Positions 57,796-64,000 of a stretch of DNA of 64,000 nucleotides are shown in pieces. The DNA comes from Phytohabitans maris (GTDB lineage: Bacteria > Actinomycetota > Actinomycetes > Mycobacteriales > Micromonosporaceae), in contig NZ_JAVHUY010000004.1 in the NCBI RefSeq assembly GCF_031085175.1, positions 1 to 64,000 of the forward strand, in the 5' to 3' direction. The first letter of the stretch is position 1, and each line of letters begins with the position of its first letter. A program made the position numbers and the translations under genes. A model generated the notes under the pieces. The model saw only the letters and a list, made by a program, of their open reading frames with translations. It ran no database searches and had not been told where the DNA came from.

Positions 57796-59196
57796 ATGAC
57801 TCTGCTGATCACCGGGGGCACCGTGATCGGCCCCACCGGCGCGGCCCCGGCCGACGTCCTGGTCGACGGTGAGACCATCGCCGCGATCTACACGCCCGGC
57901 GCCGGACCCGCCGACACCGAGACCATGGACGCCACCGGCAAGTACGTGATCCCGGGCGGCATCGACGCGCACACGCACATGGAGCTGCCGTTCGGCGGCA
58001 CGTTCGCGTCGGACACGTTCGAGACGGGTACGAAGGCCGCGGCGTTCGGCGGCACCACCACGATCATCGACTTCGCCGTGCAGCGCACCGGCGAGGTGGT
58101 GCAGGACGGGCTCGCCGCCTGGCACGCCAAGGCCGACGGCAACTGCCACGTCGACTACGCGTTCCACATGATCCTCGGCGGGGTCGACGACGACTCGCTC
58201 AAGGCCATGGACCAGCTCGTCGCCGACGAGGGGATCACGAGCTTCAAGCTCTTCATGGCGTACCCGGGCGTCTTCTACTCCAACGACGGCCAGATCCTGC
58301 GCGCGATGCAGAAGGCCCGCGACAACGGCGCGGTCATCATGATGCACGCGGAGAACGGCATCGCGATCGACGTCCTCGTCCAGCAGGCCCTGGCCCGCGG
58401 CGAGACCGACCCGATCCACCACGGCCTGACCCGCCCCGAGGCCCTCGAAGCCGAGGCGACCAACCGGGCGATCATGCTGGCCGAGGTGGCCCAGGACTGC
58501 CCGCTGTACATCGTGCACCTCTCCGCGAGCCGCGCCCTCGCCGCGGTGGCCGCCGCCCGCGACGCCGGCCGCAACGTCTTCGCCGAGACCTGCCCGCAGT
58601 ACCTCTACCTGACGCTGGAGGACCAGCTCGGCGCGCCCGGCTTCGAGGGCGCCAAGTGGGTCTGCTCCACGCCGCTGCGCAGCAAGCACGAGTCGCACCA
58701 GAAGGACCTGTGGCAGGGGCTGCGCACCAACGACCTCGCCGTGGTCTCGACCGACCACTGCCCGTTCTGCTTCAAGGACCAGAAGGAGCTGGGCATCGGC
58801 GACTTCTCCAAGATCCCGAACGGCATCGGCGGCGTCGAGCACCGCGTCGACCTGCTGTACCAGGGCGTGGTCGACGGCAAGCTCTCACTGCGGCGCTGGG
58901 TGGAGACGATCGCCACGACCCCGGCCCGGATGTTCGGCCTGTACCCGCGCAAGGGCGTCATCGCGCCCGGCTCGGACGCCGACATCGTGGTGTACGACCC
59001 GAACGGCCGCACCCGGATCAGCGTCGAGACCCACCACATGAACATGGACCACTCCGCGTACGAGGGTTACGAGATCGCCGGAAAGGTCGACACCGTCATC
59101 TCCCGCGGCGAGGTCATCGTGCGCGAGGGCGCCTACCACGGGGCGAAGGGGCGCGGTAAGTACCTGCCCCGTGGACTCTCGAGCTACCTGGTGTGA
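57796..59196 (+). CDS. hydA: Dihydropyrimidinase
   Basis: A 466-residue cyclic amidohydrolase. The zinc ligands begin with His59-x-His61 (DAHTHMEL). The bridging carboxylated Lys is Lys151 (ITSFKLFMAYPG), and HAENG and STDHCPF follow. This wording is typical of dihydropyrimidinase/D-hydantoinase rather than dihydroorotase. The reaction opens dihydrouracil or dihydrothymine to N-carbamoyl-beta-amino acids, the substrate of the upstream gene product. AGGGG lies before ATG 57796. Confidence 0.94.
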   Translation: MTLLITGGTVIGPTGAAPADVLVDGETIAAIYTPGAGPADTETMDATGKYVIPGGIDAHTHMELPFGGTFASDTFETGTKAAAFGGTTTIIDFAVQRTGEVVQDGLAAWHAKADGNCHVDYAFHMILGGVDDDSLKAMDQLVADEGITSFKLFMAYPGVFYSNDGQILRAMQKARDNGAVIMMHAENGIAIDVLVQQALARGETDPIHHGLTRPEALEAEATNRAIMLAEVAQDCPLYIVHLSASRALAAVAAARDAGRNVFAETCPQYLYLTLEDQLGAPGFEGAKWVCSTPLRSKHESHQKDLWQGLRTNDLAVVSTDHCPFCFKDQKELGIGDFSKIPNGIGGVEHRVDLLYQGVVDGKLSLRRWVETIATTPARMFGLYPRKGVIAPGSDADIVVYDPNGRTRISVETHHMNMDHSAYEGYEIAGKVDTVISRGEVIVREGAYHGAKGRGKYLPRGLSSYLV

Positions 59197-60698
59197 TGGC
59201 CATGCGAATCGTTCCACATTGGATCAACGGCGGCCGGGTCGAGGGCGCGGGCGAGCGCCGCCTCCCGGTCTGGGACCCGGCCACCGGCGAGCAGCAGGCC
59301 GCCGTCGTCGCGGCCACCGACGCGGAGGTACGCGCGGCGGTCCAGGCCGCCCTCGACGCCCAGCCGAAGTGGCGGGCGGCCTCGCTGTCCCGCCGCGCCG
59401 AGGTGATGTTCCGCTTCCGCGACCTGGTCGACTCGGGCCGCAAGGAGATCGCCACCCTGCTCTCCGCCGAGCACGGCAAGACCGTCGCCGACGCGGCCGG
59501 CGAGGTGGCCCGCGGCCTGGAGAACGCCGAGTTCGCGGCCGGCGCGCCGCACCTGCTCAAGGGCGGGTACAGCGAGCAGGCCGCCACCGGTGTCGACGTG
59601 TACTCGATCAGGCAGCCGCTCGGCGTCGTCGCCGGCATCACGCCGTTCAACTTCCCGGCGATGGTGCCGATGTGGATGTTCTGCAACGCGCTCGTCGCCG
59701 GCAACGCGTTCGTGCTCAAGCCGAGCGAAAAGGACCCGTCGGTCTCCCTGCTCCTGGCCGACCTGCTGCGCCGCGCCGGGCTGCCGGACGGCGCGTTCAA
59801 CGTGGTCCAGGGCGACAAGAGCGCGGTCGACGCGCTGATCGCCGACCCGGACGTGCGGGCGCTCTCGTTCGTCGGCTCGACCCCGGTGGCGCGGGCGATC
59901 TACGAGGCGGGCACCCGGGCCGGCAAGCGGGTCCAGGCGCTCGGCGGCGCCAAGAACCACATGGTCGTGCTCCCCGACGCGGACGTGGACGCGGCCGCCG
60001 ACGCGGCGGTCTCGGCCGGCTACGGCTCGGCGGGGGAGCGGTGCATGGCCGTCTCCGTCGTGGTCGCGGTCGGCTCGGCCGGCGACGCGCTCGTCCCGGC
60101 GATCGCTTCGCGCCTCGGCAAGATCCGTGTCGGGCCCGCGTCCGACCCGGACGCGGAGATGGGCCCGCTCATCACCCGCGAGCACCGCGACCGGGTGGCC
60201 AGCTACCTCTCCGCGGGCGAGCTCGTCGTCGACGGCAGGGACCACCCGGCGACGGACGGACCCGGCTTCTTCCTCGGCCCGTCCCTTGTGGACAACGTCG
60301 ATGTCGGGTCCACTCTGTACACCGACGAGATCTTCGGTCCGGTGCTCTCCGTGGTGCGGGTGGAGACGTACGACGAGGCGCTCAAGCTCGTCAACGACAA
60401 CCCGTACGGCAACGGCACCGCCATCTTCACCCGCGACGGCGGGGCGGCCCGCCGCTTCCAGTACGACGCGGTCTGTGGCATGGTCGGCGTCAACGTGCCG
60501 ATCCCGGTGCCGGTGGCGTACTACAGCTTCGGCGGCTGGAAGGCCTCCCTCTTCGGCGACCTGCACATGTACGGCCCGGAGGGGTTGCAGTTCTACACGC
60601 GTACCAAGGTGGTCACCTCCCGGTGGCCCACGGAGCCGCCGAAAATCAAGAGCGAGACGACGTCCGAAGTGGACCTCGGCTTCCCGAAAGTACGGTGA
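59196..60698 (+). CDS. mmsA: Methylmalonate-semialdehyde dehydrogenase (CoA-acylating)-like
   Basis: A 500-residue aldehyde dehydrogenase. Nucleophile Cys283 lies in GERCMAVS. GGAKNHMVVLPDAD stands where ordinary ALDHs have the base Glu, the mark of MMSDH. ITPFNFPAMVPMW is also typical. ATG 59196 overlaps the hydA stop (TGATG); GTG 59193 and ATG 59202 are alternatives. In pyrimidine breakdown it would turn malonate or methylmalonate semialdehyde into acetyl- or propionyl-CoA after transamination of the beta-amino acid. Confidence 0.92.
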   Translation: MAMRIVPHWINGGRVEGAGERRLPVWDPATGEQQAAVVAATDAEVRAAVQAALDAQPKWRAASLSRRAEVMFRFRDLVDSGRKEIATLLSAEHGKTVADAAGEVARGLENAEFAAGAPHLLKGGYSEQAATGVDVYSIRQPLGVVAGITPFNFPAMVPMWMFCNALVAGNAFVLKPSEKDPSVSLLLADLLRRAGLPDGAFNVVQGDKSAVDALIADPDVRALSFVGSTPVARAIYEAGTRAGKRVQALGGAKNHMVVLPDADVDAAADAAVSAGYGSAGERCMAVSVVVAVGSAGDALVPAIASRLGKIRVGPASDPDAEMGPLITREHRDRVASYLSAGELVVDGRDHPATDGPGFFLGPSLVDNVDVGSTLYTDEIFGPVLSVVRVETYDEALKLVNDNPYGNGTAIFTRDGGAARRFQYDAVCGMVGVNVPIPVPVAYYSFGGWKASLFGDLHMYGPEGLQFYTRTKVVTSRWPTEPPKIKSETTSEVDLGFPKVR

Positions 60699-60701
60699 CA
60701 T

Positions 60702-61721
60702 ATGGACATCGGCGTCGTGTTCCAGTGCGACCCACCCGCGTCCACTGTGGTCGACCTCGCCGTGGAGGCCGAGGCGGCGGGGTTCAGTCACGTGTGGACG
60801 TTCGACTCGCACCTGCTGTGGCAGGAGCCGTTCGTCATCTACTCGCGGATCCTCGCCCGTACGTCCACGGTGGTCGTCGGCCCGATGGTGACCAATCCGG
60901 GCACCCGCGACTGGACCGTGACGGCGTCGCTGTTCGCCACGCTCAACGAGATGTACGGCGACCGCACCATCTGCGGCATCGGCCGCGGCGACTCGGCGCT
61001 GCGCACGCTCGGCTATCCGCCCACCACGCTCAAGGAGCTGGGCGAGTGCGTACACGTGATCCGCGAGCTGGTCGCCGGCCGGCCGGTCGCGTACCGGGGC
61101 AACGAGGTACGCCTGCCGTGGGTCGAACCCGGCACCGAGCTGCCCATGTGGGTCGCCGCGTACGGCCCGAAGGCGCTCGCGCTCACCGGTGAGGTCGGCG
61201 ACGGGTACATCCTGCAGCTCGCCGACCCGGACATCGCCGCCTGGATGATCAGCACCGTACGGCTGGCGGCGGAGAAGGCGGGGCGCGACCCGGCGGCCAT
61301 CAAGTTTTGCGTGGCCGCCCCGGCGTACGTCGGCGACGACCTGGCCCACCAGCGCGAGCAGACCCGCTGGTTCGGCGGCATGGTCGGCAACCACGTGGCC
61401 GACATCGTCGCCAGGTACGGCGCGAGCGGCGCGGTGCCGCAGGCGCTGACCGACTACATCGAGGGGCGCCGGGGCTACGACTACTCGCAGCACGGCAAGG
61501 CGGGCAACACGCACACCGCGTTCGTGCCGGACGAGATCGTCGACCGGTTCTGCGTGCTCGGCCCGGTGGAGTCCCACCTGGCCAAGCTGCGGGCGCTGCG
61601 CGACCTGGGCGTGGACCAGTTCGCGGTGTACCTGCAGCACGACGACAAGGAGCACACCCTCGCCGCGTACGGGGAGCGGATCATCCCCGCGCTGCGCGCC
61701 GAGCACGCCGCCACGCGATGA
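60702..61721 (+). CDS. LLM-class flavin (probably F420-dependent) oxidoreductase
   Basis: A 339-residue luciferase-like TIM barrel. It opens MDIGVVFQCDPPASTVVDLA and contains SHVWTFDSHLLWQEPFV, GPMVTNPGTRDWTVTASLFATL and RGYDYSQHGKAGNTH. This strongly resembles a family recalled as TIGR03842, often encoded next to dihydropyrimidinase in actinomycetes. Its reaction is not established; reduction or oxidation of a pyrimidine-derived compound is the obvious inference. It follows mmsA by 3 bp and overlaps the permease start. Confidence 0.87.
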   Translation: MDIGVVFQCDPPASTVVDLAVEAEAAGFSHVWTFDSHLLWQEPFVIYSRILARTSTVVVGPMVTNPGTRDWTVTASLFATLNEMYGDRTICGIGRGDSALRTLGYPPTTLKELGECVHVIRELVAGRPVAYRGNEVRLPWVEPGTELPMWVAAYGPKALALTGEVGDGYILQLADPDIAAWMISTVRLAAEKAGRDPAAIKFCVAAPAYVGDDLAHQREQTRWFGGMVGNHVADIVARYGASGAVPQALTDYIEGRRGYDYSQHGKAGNTHTAFVPDEIVDRFCVLGPVESHLAKLRALRDLGVDQFAVYLQHDDKEHTLAAYGERIIPALRAEHAATR

Positions 61722-62569
61722 GAAGGGCGCGGGCGCTCGCCACGGGGATCGGCGCGGTCCTCGTGGCGGTGCTGCTGTGGGAGGCGTACAAGGCGGTCGG
61801 CGGCGACGACGGCACCAGCCTCTTCGGGGTGCGCCTGCTGCCCCGGGCCGACGACGCGGCCATGCCGCACGTGTACGACGTGCTGCGCCGCTTCGGCGAG
61901 CCGGAGCTGCCCGGCGGCGACCCCATCGGCCTCGTCGTGCTGAAGGCGTGCCTGTTCACGCTCCGCGGCGTCGCGGTCGGCTTCGGCGTCGGGGCGCTCG
62001 TCGGGCTGCTGCTGGCGGTCCTGATGCAGCGGTTCCGGGTGGTCGAGCGGGGCCTGCTGCCGTACGTGATCCTCTCCCAGACCGTGCCGCTCATCGCCCT
62101 CGCGCCGGCCATCGCCGGGTGGGGCGGCCGGCTGTCGCTCGGCTCCTACCCGTGGCAGCCCTGGATGTCCGTCGCGACGATCGCGGCCTACCTGGCGTTC
62201 TTCCCGGTCGCGGTCGGCATGCTGCGCGGCCTCCAGTCGCCGCCGCGGGTGGCCGAGGAGCTGATGCGGACCTACGCCGCCGGGTGGTGGCACACGCTGG
62301 TCAAGCTCCGCCTGCCGGCGTCGACCCCCTATCTCTTCCCGGCGTTGCGGCTCGCGGGGGCCGCGGCCGTCGTCGGGGCCGTGGTCGGAGAGATCTCCAC
62401 GGGTACGCGGGGCGGCATCGGCCGCCTCGTCATCGAGTACTCCCGGGAGGCGACCGCCGACCCGGCCAAGGTCTACACCGCGATGGTCGGCGCGGCACTG
62501 CTCGGCCTGGCGGTGGCCGCGGTGGTGGGGATCGCCGAGTTCGCACTCAACCGCCGGAGGGCGGCATGA
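61718..62569 (+). CDS. ABC transporter permease (SsuC/TauC-like)
   Basis: A 283-residue inner-membrane permease with six hydrophobic segments. The EAA-like loop reads ELMRTYAAGWWHTLVKLRLPASTPYLFPALRLA, contacting the ATPase. It belongs to the nitrate/sulfonate/taurine/pyrimidine importer group. ATG 61718 overlaps the LLM stop. It probably pairs with the second permease at 63428 and the ATPase at 62634 to import pyrimidine or its catabolic precursor. A 23-codon frame (62566-62637) fills the space before the ATPase and is probably only coupling sequence. Confidence 0.9.
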   Translation: MRRARALATGIGAVLVAVLLWEAYKAVGGDDGTSLFGVRLLPRADDAAMPHVYDVLRRFGEPELPGGDPIGLVVLKACLFTLRGVAVGFGVGALVGLLLAVLMQRFRVVERGLLPYVILSQTVPLIALAPAIAGWGGRLSLGSYPWQPWMSVATIAAYLAFFPVAVGMLRGLQSPPRVAEELMRTYAAGWWHTLVKLRLPASTPYLFPALRLAGAAAVVGAVVGEISTGTRGGIGRLVIEYSREATADPAKVYTAMVGAALLGLAVAAVVGIAEFALNRRRAA

Positions 62570-62633
62570 CCGCGGGCGTCAGGGAGCGCGGCGAGCGAGC
62601 CGCCGGGGTCCTGGCGGGAAGGGTGGGCGCAGC

Positions 62634-63431
62634 ATGACCGCCGCTGTGGAGCTGACCGGCGTCGGCAAGGTCTTCAACCCGGGGCGCGCCGGCCAGGTCG
62701 TCGCGCTCACCGGCGTCGACCTGACCGTCGAGAGTGGACAGTTCGTGTCGCTGATCGGCCCCTCCGGCTGCGGCAAGTCCACGCTGCTGCGGCTCGTCGC
62801 CGACCTGGTGCCGCCGACCGAGGGCACCGTCACGGTCGCCGGCAAGCCGGCCCGCAGGGCCCGGCTGGACCAGGAGTACGGGATCGCGTTCCAGCAGGCC
62901 GGCCTCTTCGACTGGCGCACCGTGCGGCGCAACGTGGAGCTCCCCCTCGAACTGCGCGGCGCCTCCCGCACCGAGCGGCGGGAGCGGGCGGGGGAGATGC
63001 TCGACCTGGTCGGGCTCGCCGAGTTCGCCGGCCACTACCCGGCGCAGCTCTCCGGCGGCATGCAGCAGCGGGTCGCGATCGCGCGGGCGCTCGCGGTACA
63101 CCCGCCGCTGCTGCTGATGGACGAGCCGTTCGGCGCCCTCGACGAGATGACCCGCGAGCGGCTGCAGGACGAGCTGCTGCGGATCTGCGCGCGGACCGGC
63201 ACCAGCACGATCTTCGTGACCCACTCGATCCCCGAGGCGGTCTACCTCTCCGACCGGGTCGTCGTCATGTCCCCGCGCCCGGGGCGGATCACCGACGTGA
63301 TCGAGATCGACCTCGGCGACCGCACCGAGGCCACCCGGCAGTCGGCCGGCTTCTTCGCCGGCATCACCAAGGTGCGCAAGGCGCTGCGCGGTACGCCCGC
63401 GCCCGCTTCGACCGAGGTCGCGGCCTCATGA
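62634..63431 (+). CDS. ABC transporter ATP-binding protein (SsuB/TauB-like)
   Basis: A 265-residue ATPase with Walker A GPSGCGKST, signature LSGGMQQRVAIARAL, Walker B LLLMDEPFGALD and switch VTHSIPEAVYLSDR. It is typical of nitrate/sulfonate-type importers. ATG 62634 overlaps the end of the 23-codon frame and its own stop overlaps the next permease start (ATGA). It powers uptake through the two flanking permeases. Confidence 0.93.
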   Translation: MTAAVELTGVGKVFNPGRAGQVVALTGVDLTVESGQFVSLIGPSGCGKSTLLRLVADLVPPTEGTVTVAGKPARRARLDQEYGIAFQQAGLFDWRTVRRNVELPLELRGASRTERRERAGEMLDLVGLAEFAGHYPAQLSGGMQQRVAIARALAVHPPLLLMDEPFGALDEMTRERLQDELLRICARTGTSTIFVTHSIPEAVYLSDRVVVMSPRPGRITDVIEIDLGDRTEATRQSAGFFAGITKVRKALRGTPAPASTEVAAS

Positions 63432-64000
63432 GCGGCAGTCGCGAGGCTACCGGCGTCAGCCACGACGGCGGACCGGCGCCGAGCGGAGGAGTGTGGCAGG
63501 CCGGGAGCGCGACCGCCGACCCGGTGGTCGCGGCCGACCCGACCGCGCCGGTCACGCTCGGCCGCCGCCGGCGCGCCCGCGGGCTCTCCGGCCTGCTACG
63601 CGCGCTGCTGCCGCCGCTGGCCGTCGGGGTCGGCGGGCTGGCGCTGTGGGAGCTGGTCGTCAAGGCCGGCCGGGTGGCGCCGTTCATCCTGCCGGCGCCG
63701 TCGGCGATCGGGGAGCAGTTCTGGCTCAGCCGCGAGATCATCTGGCAGACCGGGAAGGCGAGCGGGGCCAACGCGCTCGTCGGCCTGGTCGCCGGCGCGC
63801 TGCTCGGCATCCTCGCGGCGATGGCGGCCAGCCGCTTCCGGCTGCTCGGTGAGGCGTCGATCCCGGTGGCCGCGGCCCTCAACGCGCTGCCGATCATCGC
63901 GCTCGCGCCGATCCTCAACAACATGTTCGAGTCGACCAGCAGCATCCCCCGCCGCATGGTCGTCGCGATCGTGGTCTTCTTCCCCGTCTTCGTCAACACC
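63428..64000 (+). CDS. ABC transporter permease (SsuC-like), N-terminal part, cut by window end
   Basis: An open frame from ATG 63428 to the window end (191 codons, no stop). A polar Ala/Gly-rich N-terminus of about 50 residues is followed by LPPLAVGVGGLALWELVVKAG, APFILPAPSAIGEQFW and an approach to the cytoplasmic loop (NALPIIALAPILNNMF). It matches SsuC/ThiX-like permeases. A substrate-binding protein gene is expected further downstream. Confidence 0.9.
   Translation, partial: MSGSREATGVSHDGGPAPSGGVWQAGSATADPVVAADPTAPVTLGRRRRARGLSGLLRALLPPLAVGVGGLALWELVVKAGRVAPFILPAPSAIGEQFWLSREIIWQTGKASGANALVGLVAGALLGILAAMAASRFRLLGEASIPVAAALNALPIIALAPILNNMFESTSSIPRRMVVAIVVFFPVFVNT

Noticed and set aside
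62566-62637. 23-codon frame between the ABC permease and ATPase genes as a real small gene
   Set aside because: It is bounded by start/stop overlaps and has no recognisable content; translational coupling spacer is the simpler view.

Overview
This is a GC-rich (roughly 70% or more), gene-dense window from a high-GC actinomycete. GTG and TTG starts, 4-bp start/stop overlaps, an NDMA-dependent-type alcohol dehydrogenase, F420-type flavin enzymes and a DUF222/13E12 HNH protein all point that way. Micromonosporaceae or a relative is my guess, but nothing here proves the family. No rRNA, tRNA, CRISPR array, transposase or plasmid/phage gene was seen.

Positions 1-38.7 kb form a continuous catabolic island for an unknown, probably alicyclic, terpenoid-like or sterol-like carboxylic acid. 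It holds an amidohydrolase tail, two double-domain and one single-domain CaiB/BaiF CoA-transferases, a thiolase-like protein with its DUF35 partner, and a carboxylesterase. It also holds a Baeyer-Villiger monooxygenase, aldehyde dehydrogenase, two acyl-CoA ligases, an unusual cytosolic reductive-dehalogenase-like corrinoid/Fe-S protein and two VOC proteins. The rest comprises an NRAMP metal importer, two crotonases, a P450 with a divergent PDR-type reductase, an NDMA-type alcohol dehydrogenase, a complete TRAP transporter, an amidohydrolase-Rieske-amidohydrolase operon, a CitE-like lyase, an acyl-CoA dehydrogenase and three SnoaL/NTF2-fold proteins. A plausible flow is: TRAP uptake; oxidation by P450, BVMO, ADH and ALDH; lactone or ester opening; CoA activation; then beta-oxidation-like and retro-aldol or thiolytic cleavage. 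A short motif (core GAACACnATAgC) recurs at the promoters of several of these units and suggests a shared regulator outside the window.

Positions 38.8-43.7 kb carry an sdhCAB succinate dehydrogenase operon with a divergent LysR regulator and a small NTF2-like gene. Positions 43.7-49 kb hold a membrane protein, a small protein behind a direct-repeat promoter, a secreted Ala/Gly/Pro-rich low-complexity protein, a 53-bp tandem repeat array of about eight copies and an atypical NarL-type regulator. Positions 49-53.5 kb hold a qorB-like quinone reductase with a divergent HxlR regulator, a TetR regulator divergent from a DrrAB-type ABC exporter with two dyad operators, and a hotdog thioesterase. 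A DUF222/HNH protein next to strong hairpins occupies 53.5-55.3 kb.

Positions 55.4-64 kb are a reductive pyrimidine catabolism locus. A MocR-type regulator is divergent from N-carbamoyl-beta-alanine amidohydrolase, dihydropyrimidinase, a methylmalonate-semialdehyde-dehydrogenase-like enzyme, an LLM flavin enzyme and an SsuBC-like ABC importer. The importer's second permease gene runs off the end of the window.

All assignments are by reading motifs and recalled family patterns. No database search was possible.
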